Assembly (NCBI GenBank): GCA_963842795.1
Contig: CAWJHV010000008.1
Location: forward strand, 1-64,000
Length of the DNA stretch: 64,000 nt
Direction: 5' to 3'
From: WHSW01 sp963842795
GTDB taxonomy: Bacteria; Actinomycetota; Thermoleophilia; Solirubrobacterales; 70-9
Below the pieces are notes generated by a model. The model ran no database searches. It was not told where the DNA came from and worked only from the letters and a program-made list of their open reading frames with translations. Of the stretch, positions 43,405-51,883 are shown piece by piece. Each line of letters opens with the position of its first letter. Positions within the stretch are counted from its first letter, which is position 1. A program made the translations under genes and the position numbers.

Positions 43405-44558
43405 TCGATCCGCTCCCGGTACGCCCCGACGGCGGCGAGAACGTCATCGATGTGGTCGCCGCCGAACTTCTCCAGGTAGCAGCGGGCGAGGACGAGCGCG
43501 ACCATCGCCTCGGCCACCACTCCCGCCGCCGGGACCACGGTCGAGTCGGTGCGCTCGCGCATCGCCTGGGCGGGCTCCTTGGTCTCGGTGTCGACCGAGC
43601 GCAGCGGCTTGGTGAGGGTCGAGATCGGCTTCAGCGCGCCGCGGACGACGAGCGGCTCGCCGTTCGACATCCCGCCCTCCACCCCGCCGGCGCGGTTGGT
43701 CTCACGGTGATAGCCGCGCTCCGCGGTCCAGAAGATCTCGTCGTGTGACTCCGAGCCGGGCAGGGCCGCGACCTCCCACGCCTCACCGATCGACACCCCC
43801 TTGACCGCCTGGATCGAGACCACGGCCTGCGCCAGGCGCCCGTCGAGGCGGCCGTCCCAGCTCGCGTAGGAGCCGAGGCCCGGAACGAGCCCGAAGGCCC
43901 TGACCTCGAACACTCCGCCGAGGCTCTCGTTCGCCTTTCGCAACCGGTCGATCTCGGCGACCATCGCCCCCTCGGCGTCCGGGTCGAGGCAGCGCACGGG
44001 CGAGTCGTCCACCGCGGCGAAGTCCTCGGGCCCGAGGTCGTCGCGCTCGGCGGCGGCGACCGACGCGATCCGCAGCACGTGGCTATGGACACTGACGCCG
44101 AGCGCGGCGAGCAGCTCCTTCGCCAAGGCCCCCGCCGCCACCCGGGCGGCGGTCTCCCGGGCGCTGGCGCGCTCGAGCACGTTGCGGACGTCGGTGTGGC
44201 CGTACTTCTGCGTCCCGACGAGGTCGGCGTGGCCGGGCCTCGGCAGGTGCGACTCCTCGCCCTCCTCGTCGACCGGCCACGGGTTCATCCGCTGCTCCCA
44301 GTTGGCGTAGTCGCGATTGGCGACCAGGAGCGCCACGGGGCTGCCGAGGGTGCGGCCGTGACGGATCCCGGAGCGGACCTCGACCGCGTCGCGCTCGATC
44401 TTCATCCGCCCGCCGCGCCCGTGGCCGAGCTGGCGGCGTGCCATCTCGCGGTCGATCCGGTCGCGATCGAGCTCCAGCCCGGCGGGCAGCCCCTCGACGA
44501 TTGCCACGAGGCCCGGCCCGTGCGACTCGCCGGCTGTGGTGAAGCGGAGTGCGGCCAT
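43392..44558 (-). CDS. aroC: Chorismate synthase
   Basis: AroC makes chorismate from EPSP using reduced FMN. The 388-residue enzyme has AGESHGPGLVAIVEGLPAG, GRGGRMKIERDAVEVRSG, HADLVGTQKYGHTD and DSTVVPAAGVVAEAMVALV, all family signatures. The ATG at 44558 starts MAALRFTTAGESHG. It lies 37 bases after the RTX gene stop on the same strand, so the aro operon could be read through from the pilus locus. Confidence 0.96.
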   Translation of the reverse strand: MAALRFTTAGESHGPGLVAIVEGLPAGLELDRDRIDREMARRQLGHGRGGRMKIERDAVEVRSGIRHGRTLGSPVALLVANRDYANWEQRMNPWPVDEEGEESHLPRPGHADLVGTQKYGHTDVRNVLERASARETAARVAAGALAKELLAALGVSVHSHVLRIASVAAAERDDLGPEDFAAVDDSPVRCLDPDAEGAMVAEIDRLRKANESLGGVFEVRAFGLVPGLGSYASWDGRLDGRLAQAVVSIQAVKGVSIGEAWEVAALPGSESHDEIFWTAERGYHRETNRAGGVEGGMSNGEPLVVRGALKPISTLTKPLRSVDTETKEPAQAMRERTDSTVVPAAGVVAEAMVALVLARCYLEKFGGDHIDDVLAAVGAYRERIDWRR

Positions 44559-44595
44559 GCGGCCGCTCAATCTAGATGAGTGACTGGCGGCCGGC

Positions 44596-47250
44596 CTAGG
44601 TGCCGCCTCCGGCCACGTTCTCGAACGTGCCCGGGAAGCCGGCTGCCGCCAGGTCGGTGCTGTTGAAGACGTCGATGTTGCCTGCCTGGTCGACGAGCTC
44701 GAGGCGGATCTTCCAGGTCCCGGTCGCCGACCCGCGCGGAATCGTGATGCTCGCGGAGTAGGTCCCATCCTCCGGCGTCCCCGAGGTCCGGGTGAGCGCC
44801 CTCTCTCCCCCTGGCTGGTTCACGGAGTCGGTGAACACGATCTTCGAGGCGGTCGCGTCGATGCCCGAGAGAGCGTCGGTGGCAGCGAGCGTGACGTCCA
44901 CCCGCTGCGCGGACTGCGCGGTGTTGATCTGCGCCGGGGTGCGGTTGAAGGCGGTCAGCGTCGGCAGCGCCGCGTCGCCGGGGCCCGTCTGGGTGAACGA
45001 GCCGTCGGGGCCGAGCTCCGCGGGGGTGAGGAGGGTCTCGTTGGCGGCGGCGTCGACCAGCAGCAGGCCCACGGTCCATGTCCCCTGCGGCGAGTAGCGC
45101 GGGATCGTGACGCTGGCGTGGTAGGCGCCATTGGTCGGTGTTCCCGAAACCAGCTGCAGCGAGGTCTCGATCGCCTGTTGGCCGCCGGGGCCGTTGACGA
45201 CCACCATCGAGGCCGCCTGGTCGATGCCGGCGAGGTCGTCGGTGGCGGTGAGGTCGAAGCCGATCGCCGCCGGCGCCGTCGAGGTATCGATCGAGTGCGG
45301 CGCGGCGCTGAAGCTCGTCAGCGTCGGCGACTCGGTGTCGTCGGAGCCGGTCTGCTCGAAGGCGTGCTCGAGCCCGGCGGCGGCGAGATCGGCCGAGGTC
45401 ATCAGCTCCTGATTTCCCGAGAGGTCGGCCACCTGCAGGTCGACCGTCCACGTCCCCTGGGCCGAGAAGCGCGGCAGGGTGATCGACGCGGTGTAGGTGC
45501 CGCTCTGCGGCCCTCCGGAGTCCAGGTCGAGCTGGTCGCTGAAGCTCGGGGCGCCGGCGGGAGCGTGAACGAGGACGCTCGAGGCGGCGGCATCGACCCC
45601 GGCGCCGGGGTCGTCGAGGCTGATCGTGAAGTCGACGGTGCGCGCGGCGCCGGAGGTGTCAACCGAATCGGGTTCGATCGCGATCGTCGTCACCGCCGGC
45701 GGAGAGCCGTCGCAATTGCCGGCGAAGGTGTTGATCCCGGTGCCGCCGTCGCAGTTGTTGGCTCCGGTGCCGCCGTCGAGCAGGTCGTCGCCCGGGCCGC
45801 CGAAGATGTCGTCGTCGGCGGCGTCGCCGAAGAGCGAGTCCTGTCCGTTCTCGCCGGTGATCCGGTCGTTGCCGTCGCCCGCCGAGATCGTGTCGTCGCC
45901 GTTGCCGGCGGCGATCGCGTTGTCGCCCGGGGTGCCGGTGATCGAGTCCGCCTGGGCGGAGCCGATCGCGTTCGCGAACCCGAGCAACGTGTCGGCGCCG
46001 TCGCCGCTGGTCGCCCCGCCGGTGAGGTCGGCGATCACGCCATTGGGGGACCCGGCGAAGGTGACCGTGTCCTGGCCGCCGCCGCCGTCGAGGACGTTGG
46101 CGCCGGCGTCGCCCGCGAGCGTGTCGCCGCGTGGGGATCCGAGCAGGCGCTCGACCGCGACGAGCGCGTCGTGGCCCTGGCCGTCGGCGGCGCCCGCGCG
46201 CAGGTCGGCCTCGATCGGATTGGCCGCGTCCGCGTAGGAGGCGGTGTCGGAGCCGGCGCCGCCCTCGAACGTGTCGTCGCCGCCCTCGCCGGCGAGGGTG
46301 TCGTCGCCGCCCGCGCCGGCGATCCGGTTGCCGGCGCCGTCACCGGCAAGCCGGTCGGCGTTCTCGGAGCCGCTCAGGTCCTCGAACCCGGTCAGCGCGT
46401 CGCTCCCGTCGCCGGTCGCAGTGCCCGCACCGAGGTTGGCGTCGATTGCGGCCGGGGCCCCGGCGAAGGAGATCGTGTCGCGACCGGAGCCCCCGTCGAG
46501 GACGTTGTCGGCGTCGTCGCCGGCGATCGTGTCGTCGTGCGCCGTGCCGGTGAGGTTCTCGATCCCGGAGATCGCGTCGGTGCCGTCGCCGGTCACCGTG
46601 CCCGCCCTGAGATCGGCGCTGACCGGATTTGCGAGCGGCGCGTAGCTGGTGCTGTCGACGCCGCCCTGGCCCTCGAGCACGTCATCGGCCTGCAGGCCGA
46701 TGACTTCGTCGTTGCCGTCGCCGCCGCTGAGCCGATTCGGGCCCGCGTCGCCCACCAACCGGTCGTCGAAGGCGGACCCCGTGACGTTCTCGACCGCGAG
46801 CAGGGTGTCGTCTCCGTCGCCGCTCGCCGTCCCGGCCGCAAGGTCGACGACCAGAGGCGCCGGTGAGCCGGCGAGGCCGGCGACGTCGACGCCGGCCTGT
46901 CCCTTGAACTTGTCGTTGCCCTTGCCGCCGGTGAGCGTGTCGTCGCCGGGCCCGCCGGCGAGCGAGTCGTCGCCGGACTTGCCGGTGAGCGAGTCGGTTC
47001 CGGCGCCGCCCTTGAGCACGTCGTTGCCCGCCTTGCCGATCAGCACGTCGTCGCCGCCCTTGCCGCAGAGGACGTCCTTCTTCTTCGTCCCCTTGAGCAC
47101 GTCCACCCCGCGCCCGCCCTTGTCGGTGCACTTCTTCGCCTCGGCGGCGGCGGATCCGGCGAGCATCGCGGTGCAGACGAGCAGCAATCCGCCCGTGGTC
47201 CGGAGGCCGCGGCGGCGGAGCGGTGACGGATGATGGGAAGTCACGTTCAC
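44596..47250 (-). CDS. Large exported RTX protein with three Ig-like C-terminal repeats
   Basis: The 884-residue protein has a signal peptide (GGLLLVCTAMLAGSAAAEA). About 500 residues of calcium-binding glycine/aspartate repeats follow (GKAGNDVLKGGAGTDSLTGK; GPGDDTLTGGKGNDKFKGQ), interspersed with 80-90-residue units of the form VSADLRAGTVTGDGTDAISG. It ends in three similar Ig-like modules of about 115 residues, each with a TxxxxVxxTxDDLAGID core, a SITIPRxSxQGTW strand and an ALxNxxxxxSADLAAAG-like end. It is exported and calcium-stabilised, perhaps an adhesin. Being last in the pilus transcript suggests a partnership, but this is inference. Confidence 0.83.
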   Translation of the reverse strand: MNVTSHHPSPLRRRGLRTTGGLLLVCTAMLAGSAAAEAKKCTDKGGRGVDVLKGTKKKDVLCGKGGDDVLIGKAGNDVLKGGAGTDSLTGKSGDDSLAGGPGDDTLTGGKGNDKFKGQAGVDVAGLAGSPAPLVVDLAAGTASGDGDDTLLAVENVTGSAFDDRLVGDAGPNRLSGGDGNDEVIGLQADDVLEGQGGVDSTSYAPLANPVSADLRAGTVTGDGTDAISGIENLTGTAHDDTIAGDDADNVLDGGSGRDTISFAGAPAAIDANLGAGTATGDGSDALTGFEDLSGSENADRLAGDGAGNRIAGAGGDDTLAGEGGDDTFEGGAGSDTASYADAANPIEADLRAGAADGQGHDALVAVERLLGSPRGDTLAGDAGANVLDGGGGQDTVTFAGSPNGVIADLTGGATSGDGADTLLGFANAIGSAQADSITGTPGDNAIAAGNGDDTISAGDGNDRITGENGQDSLFGDAADDDIFGGPGDDLLDGGTGANNCDGGTGINTFAGNCDGSPPAVTTIAIEPDSVDTSGAARTVDFTISLDDPGAGVDAAASSVLVHAPAGAPSFSDQLDLDSGGPQSGTYTASITLPRFSAQGTWTVDLQVADLSGNQELMTSADLAAAGLEHAFEQTGSDDTESPTLTSFSAAPHSIDTSTAPAAIGFDLTATDDLAGIDQAASMVVVNGPGGQQAIETSLQLVSGTPTNGAYHASVTIPRYSPQGTWTVGLLLVDAAANETLLTPAELGPDGSFTQTGPGDAALPTLTAFNRTPAQINTAQSAQRVDVTLAATDALSGIDATASKIVFTDSVNQPGGERALTRTSGTPEDGTYSASITIPRGSATGTWKIRLELVDQAGNIDVFNSTDLAAAGFPGTFENVAGGGT

Positions 47251-47267
47251 GATCAGCTACTTGACCG

Positions 47268-48203
47268 TTACTCGGACTTCAGCTCCACATCCCGTATAGC
47301 GAGCAGCCTCAAGTCGTACGTCTGTCCGTCCGGTCCGAAGCTGAGCGTCGCGGTCTCGTTCTTCTCCAGGGTGATGTAGAGGCAGTTCTCGGGCGCCGGC
47401 ACGCAGGCTCCGCTCCCGGAGACCATGGTCGCGTCCCTGGCGATGACGAAGGCGGCGCGCTTGCCGGTCTCGTCGGTGCCCAGGTAGGCGACCACCGGCG
47501 TCGCGGCGTCGGGCAGGATCGTCATCGGCTTCACGTTCTCGCGCAGCCTCGGGTCGCCCTGAAGCCCGATCGTCAGGTCCACCCGGCGGGTGACCAGGTG
47601 CTCGACCACGTCGACGTCCTCGTCGGTGGGCTGGTTCTGCCCGTGGTGGCCATCGCCATGACCACCGTCGGTCTCGGTCGTCGTCTCGGTGGTCTCGGTC
47701 GTCTCCGTCGTCTCCGTCGTCGTCTCGCCGGTCGGCGCGCTCACCGATCCGTCGCCGGTGGAGGCGGAGACGCTGCTCGAGGTCGAGCTGGTCGAGTCGG
47801 TGGCCCCGGCGCTCGCCTCGGTGGACGACGCGGGGTCCTTCGCCGGCGGGAGCGCGAACACGGGCTCGAACGGGTTCGTCGACTTCAGCTTCGCGAGGCG
47901 CTTGCGGTAGTTGCGAACGTCGACGGAGTCATCGGCGAGCACCGCTGCGGTCAGCTCCGAAGCGTCTCCGCCGGTCGAGGCGACGACGGGAGGCGGTGCG
48001 TCCGAGCTCGGGTCGCTGCTGAGCAGGACCGGGACCGCGACGAGCGCGACGAGCAGGGCGACAGCGGGAAGCAGGAGGTGGCGGTCGCGCAGGTCGCGGT
48101 AGACGTCGGAGACGAACTGCGGCGGCTTGATCTCCGGGCCGCGCTTGAGCTCGGGCCGCTTGAACTGAGGCCGCTTGATCTTCGGGAGCTTGAGCTGTCT
48201 CAA
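47268..48203 (-). CDS. PilP-position membrane-anchored pilus protein
   Basis: The 311-residue protein follows pilO where PilP-type proteins usually lie. A Lys/Pro-rich cytoplasmic head with repeated KRPQFKRPELKRG-like units is followed by one membrane helix (LLLPAVALLVALVAVPVLL). Next are a Ser/Thr/Glu-rich linker with TTETTETTETT repeats and a C-terminal beta-domain (VVEHLVTRRVDLTIGL; ATLSFGPDGQTYDLRLLAIR). TTG overlaps the pilO stop (TTGA). Sequence similarity to PilP is not obvious, so the assignment rests on position and topology. Confidence 0.55.
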   Translation of the reverse strand: MRQLKLPKIKRPQFKRPELKRGPEIKPPQFVSDVYRDLRDRHLLLPAVALLVALVAVPVLLSSDPSSDAPPPVVASTGGDASELTAAVLADDSVDVRNYRKRLAKLKSTNPFEPVFALPPAKDPASSTEASAGATDSTSSTSSSVSASTGDGSVSAPTGETTTETTETTETTETTTETDGGHGDGHHGQNQPTDEDVDVVEHLVTRRVDLTIGLQGDPRLRENVKPMTILPDAATPVVAYLGTDETGKRAAFVIARDATMVSGSGACVPAPENCLYITLEKNETATLSFGPDGQTYDLRLLAIRDVELKSE

Positions 48204-48967
48204 TTCGACACCACCGCCGCCGCCGCGGCCGGGTCGGTACTCGGCGCCACCGGCGGTGCGATCACGGGCGTCCCGGCGCTCGGTCCATCGGCTGTCGCGC
48301 CCGCGGTGACCCCCTGGTCGGCGGGGCTCAGGTAGCTGGTCGCGGAAACGCTCGCGACCAGATCGGGGAGCCCCTTCGGGCCCGGGGTCAGGCTGAAGCC
48401 GTCGATCGTCAGCAGCCGCCCGTGCACCGAGGTCCGCTCGCCGTGCGAGTCGACCATGTCATCGACGCTGCCGAAGAAGTCAGCGATGTCGAAGAAGCCG
48501 CCGCTGAACTCCATCTGGTAGGGCATCACGGGGAGCCCGGCCGGCCCGACGGTCGCGCCCAGGGGCAGCAGCGCGGCGGTCGCCTCCGTGGCGGTCGCGT
48601 CCGTCGTCGTCGTCACGGGCGCCGCCGCGGCCCCGGTGCCGGCCTCGAGCGTGATCGAGCGGAAGCCGACGTTCGAGCGCCCGGAGAGCGTCTGCATCTG
48701 GGTCAGCAGGCTGGGCGTGTCGGCGTCGACCGGCACCGCCTTGCCCAGCGTGACCAGCTTGCGGTAGTTCGAGTGGAAGTCCTTCTTCGCCGCGGCGCCG
48801 GCGGCAGCCTCGGCCTCGGAGTCGGTCACCTGGGATTCGAGCGCGGTCACCTGATCGTTGAGATCGGACGCCTCCTCGCGCTTCGGCGCCAGGATCAGGA
48901 AGTAGAAGCCGACGGCGATGCCCACCAGCGCGACTCCGACGAGGATCAACCGGTCGCTGGACTTCAT
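48200..48967 (-). CDS. pilO: Type IV pilus assembly protein PilO
   Basis: The 255-residue protein has one N-terminal membrane span (LILVGVALVGIAVGFYFLIL) followed by a coiled coil (KREEASDLNDQVTALESQV) and a ferredoxin-like periplasmic domain (VMPYQMEFSGGFFDIADFFGS). These are hallmarks of PilO, which pairs with PilN in the inner-membrane alignment complex. A Thr/Ala-rich insert precedes the domain. The ATG overlaps the pilN stop (ATGA). The tail of about 30 residues is low complexity. Confidence 0.88.
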   Translation of the reverse strand: MKSSDRLILVGVALVGIAVGFYFLILAPKREEASDLNDQVTALESQVTDSEAEAAAGAAAKKDFHSNYRKLVTLGKAVPVDADTPSLLTQMQTLSGRSNVGFRSITLEAGTGAAAAPVTTTTDATATEATAALLPLGATVGPAGLPVMPYQMEFSGGFFDIADFFGSVDDMVDSHGERTSVHGRLLTIDGFSLTPGPKGLPDLVASVSATSYLSPADQGVTAGATADGPSAGTPVIAPPVAPSTDPAAAAAVVSN

Positions 48968-49854
48968 TCGCCATCCACCCCCACGGCGGACGCTCCCGAC
49001 TTGGCCTTGGAGATCTGCTCGTTCGCCGAGTCAACCGCGCTCTGCTGCTCGCTCTGGGTGGCGGTCTCGGTCGGCGTGGTCGAGGTCGTGGTGGTCGGAG
49101 CCGCGGTGGTCGTCGTCGGCGCCGGGGTCGTGGTCGTCGGCGCCGCGGTCGGCGTCCCGGTGGCGCCGGCGGCGGCGGCCAACGGGATCGGGACCGCGTC
49201 GAAGGCGACAGTGATCTCGAACTTCGCGATCGAGGCCTTGGTCTGACAGTCGTCGGTGGCGGCGTCTGCCGACGAGGCGGCCGCGGAGGCGGAGTCCGAC
49301 GCGCCGAGCGCCGAGCTCTGCATCCCGACCCGGGTGACCCCGTCGATGTCCTTGAGCGCGGCGAGGAAGGCGGCGACGCCCTCCTGGCCCTCGGCGCAAC
49401 CGTCGATCAGCAGCGAGGGCCCGGAGATCGAGTCGCTCGAGCTCGACGAGGACGAGGCTGCGCCCAGAGCCACGTTCGACGAGGCGGTCCCGGTGAGGTT
49501 GAGGAGCGTGACCCGGGGCGGGATCACGAGCGCGAGCTCGTTGAGTACGCGCTGCCAGTCGAACCGGGTCTGGGCGAGCGAGCTCACGGTCTCGGCGCGC
49601 GCCTGCGAGACGCTGGCGAAGTTCGTGTACGGGGCGAGGTCGGTCGAGGTGGTCTGCGCCTGCGCCTGGCGTGCCTGCAGCGTGGTCAGCTGCGCCTTGC
49701 TGTCCTTGATGTCGTTGTTGGTGAGGACGACGAGGACGACGGCGATCAGCCCGAGCGCGAGCACGCCGAGAATCGCGTAGGAGGCGACCCCGGCCCGCAG
49801 GGGGGCGTGGTCGCCGCGGCGGTCCTCGGCCGGGATCAGGTTGACGGGGCGCAC
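48964..49854 (-). CDS. pilN: Type IV pilus assembly protein PilN, with a long Thr/Pro tail
   Basis: The 296-residue protein starts VRPVNLIPAEDRRGDH, the short cytoplasmic PilM-binding motif typical of PilN (RINLLP-like). A membrane helix (ASYAILGVLALGLIAVVLVVL), a coiled coil and a small alpha/beta domain follow. Unusually, a Thr/Pro-rich stretch (APTTTTPAPTTTTAAPTTTT) and a Gln/Ser-rich end follow that domain, adding about 60 residues. GTG at 49854 is 2 bases after the pilM stop. It couples to pilO (ATGA). Confidence 0.88.
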   Translation of the reverse strand: MRPVNLIPAEDRRGDHAPLRAGVASYAILGVLALGLIAVVLVVLTNNDIKDSKAQLTTLQARQAQAQTTSTDLAPYTNFASVSQARAETVSSLAQTRFDWQRVLNELALVIPPRVTLLNLTGTASSNVALGAASSSSSSSDSISGPSLLIDGCAEGQEGVAAFLAALKDIDGVTRVGMQSSALGASDSASAAASSADAATDDCQTKASIAKFEITVAFDAVPIPLAAAAGATGTPTAAPTTTTPAPTTTTAAPTTTTSTTPTETATQSEQQSAVDSANEQISKAKSGASAVGVDGE

Positions 49855-49856
49855 GG

Positions 49857-50963
49857 TCAGCTCTCCAAACCGAGGCCGTAGGCGAGGGTCAGCCGGCGAG
49901 CCGCGCGACCGGGGACGCCACGGAGGCCGTCCGGAACCGCGGCCCGCAGGGGCACCGGCAGGTCGGCCTGGAGCCGCGCGACGAGCCCGGGGATGTTGGT
50001 GCCGGGGCCGGAGACGACGACGTCGTCGACTCGGACCGCGTCCTCGAAGGCTGCGTAGTACTCGAGCGAGCGCCGGAGCTCGTCGACGAGCGTCCCGACG
50101 CCGGTATCGAGCGCGGCGCGGGTCGCGGCGACGATCTCGGGATCGCCCTTGATCTCCTCCGGCGGATCCTCGAGCCCGACGTGCAGCAGCCACTGGCGGG
50201 CGTGCTCGAGGTTGAGCCCGCTGTTGGCGACCAGCGACTGCGCGATCCCCTCGATCCCGAAGCCGAGCACCCGGCTGAAGACGCAGTAGTTCTCCCGAGC
50301 GACGGCGAGGTTGGTGACGTCTCCGAGGTGGCAGAAGAGGGTTCCCGCCGGCACCGCATCCTCACTCGCGGCGGCGTCCGGGGCGGGAGCCGGCGCGCTC
50401 CGGGAGAGCGCCCGGATCAGGGCGAAGCTCGAGTGATCGATGCCCACCAGCCGCAGCCCGGCGCGGCGGACGGCGTCCATCAGCACCCCGAGCATCTCCC
50501 GGCGGGCTGCCACGACGACCGCCTCGATCCCCTCGCCCTGGCGTCCGGGCGCCGGCGGGATCACCTGCCAGTCGAGGACCGCGTCCTCGAGCGGCATCGG
50601 GATGTGGTCCTGCGCGGCAAAGCGGACCGCCGAGTCGAGCTCGGAGGCGTCGTCGATCGCCGGCAGCCGCAGGGTGCGGACCGCGACCCGCTGGTTGGCG
50701 ATCCCGATCCGCACGTCCCGGGACAGCTTCTGGCTCGTGAACATCGCCTTGATCGCGGCGCCGAGCGCCTCCGGGTCCTGGACCTCACCGTCACGCATCG
50801 CGCCCGACGGCAGCGGGGCGATGTCGTAACGGGACACCGTGATACCACCGTTCACCTGGAGCTCGGTGGCGGCGATGCTGTCGGCCTCGATGTCGAGACC
50901 GACGACGCCGCGCTGGCGCCCGAGCGGCTGCGTGAACGGGTTCTTGAGGCTGCGAGTCAACAT
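49857..50963 (-). CDS. pilM: Type IV pilus assembly protein PilM
   Basis: PilM is the actin-like cytoplasmic ATPase that binds the PilN tail. The 368-residue protein shows the phosphate 1 motif VVGLDIEADSIAATEL, the connecting segment IGIANQRVAVRTLRLP, and late ATP-fold strands with the adenosine motif (VVSGPGTNIPGLVARLQ). The ATG at 50963 starts MLTRSLKNPFTQPLGRQ; no strong ribosome-binding site is visible. It follows the prepilin peptidase gene on the same strand (111 bases) and precedes pilN. Confidence 0.9.
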   Translation of the reverse strand: MLTRSLKNPFTQPLGRQRGVVGLDIEADSIAATELQVNGGITVSRYDIAPLPSGAMRDGEVQDPEALGAAIKAMFTSQKLSRDVRIGIANQRVAVRTLRLPAIDDASELDSAVRFAAQDHIPMPLEDAVLDWQVIPPAPGRQGEGIEAVVVAARREMLGVLMDAVRRAGLRLVGIDHSSFALIRALSRSAPAPAPDAAASEDAVPAGTLFCHLGDVTNLAVARENYCVFSRVLGFGIEGIAQSLVANSGLNLEHARQWLLHVGLEDPPEEIKGDPEIVAATRAALDTGVGTLVDELRRSLEYYAAFEDAVRVDDVVVSGPGTNIPGLVARLQADLPVPLRAAVPDGLRGVPGRAARRLTLAYGLGLES

Positions 50964-51074
50964 GGGACGGGAGGCTGGGCGCAAGGCCCTCGCAGACCAC
51001 AATCGGCGCAAACACCTCCCGACTTGAGCGCGGGGACCGCGACTACCGCGCAGGCGCGGTCCCGGAGGTCCGGG

Positions 51075-51833
51075 TTAGGTGAAGGTGTCCAGGTACCAGT
51101 CGACGATCTCGTCGCCGAACCAGAGGCCGACGACCCCCCCGAGAGCGAGGAACGGACCGAACGGGACGGCGCTCTTGCGCGCTCCCGCACCCTCGCGCGC
51201 GATGATCGCGATCCCGACCAGCGAGCCCGCGATCAGGCCGACGAGCACCGCCGGCGCGATCGAGCGCCCGAGGTAGATGGCCATCATCGCGACCAGCTTC
51301 GCGTCCCCCATCCCCATCCCGCGGGGGTAGGCGAGCGCGATCAAGAAGAAGGCGCCGCCCGCGGCCGCGATCGCGATCGCCCGCTGATCGAGGTCGCCGA
51401 GGTCGAAGGCGAGCACGATCGCGAGCCCGGCGATCGCGCCGGCGAGGACGAAGGCGTTCGGGATGATCCGCAGCTCGAGGTCAGTCAGCGTGATCGCGAC
51501 CAGCACGGCGCACAGGACGAGCCCGAGCGTCAGCTCGCCGGCGTCGTCGGTCCCGATCGCGAGCACGGTTCCCGCCCAGAGCACCCCCAAACCGGCTTCG
51601 GTAAGCGGATAGCGAGCGGAGATCGGCTCGCCGCAGTGCCGGCACCGGCCGCGCAGCAGCAGCCAGGAGACGATCGGGATGTTGTCGTAGGCGGCAATCC
51701 GCTCGCCGCAGCCCGGACAGCGCGAGCGCCCGGTGACGAACCCCTCCCCCCGCGGGACGCGGTGGGCGATCACCGTGATCAGGCTGCCGATCACGGCCCC
51801 GGCCACGAACGCGATTGCCGCTGCACCCATCAT
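51075..51833 (-). CDS. pilD: Prepilin peptidase (type IV leader peptidase and N-methyltransferase)
   Basis: PilD cleaves prepilins after Gly and methylates the new N-terminus. The 252-residue polytopic membrane protein has a zinc-binding pair of CxxC motifs (C39/C42 and C64/C67) in the first loop, the aspartate motifs TDLELRIIPNAF and GMGMGDAKL, and several transmembrane helices. It is thus the full two-function form. Four or five minor and major prepilins in this locus (PilX-, PilW- and PilV-like and pilin) are the expected substrates. Confidence 0.93.
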   Translation of the reverse strand: MMGAAAIAFVAGAVIGSLITVIAHRVPRGEGFVTGRSRCPGCGERIAAYDNIPIVSWLLLRGRCRHCGEPISARYPLTEAGLGVLWAGTVLAIGTDDAGELTLGLVLCAVLVAITLTDLELRIIPNAFVLAGAIAGLAIVLAFDLGDLDQRAIAIAAAGGAFFLIALAYPRGMGMGDAKLVAMMAIYLGRSIAPAVLVGLIAGSLVGIAIIAREGAGARKSAVPFGPFLALGGVVGLWFGDEIVDWYLDTFT

Positions 51834-51883
51834 CGCGGCCGGACCCTAGCCGCGCCGCACGACGCCTGGATCGATCACCGCGT

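Noticed and set aside
44596..47250. Repeated GGC/GAC-rich DNA of the RTX gene, considered as a tandem-repeat element
   Set aside because: The repeats follow the nonapeptide calcium-binding codons of one protein and need no other explanation.
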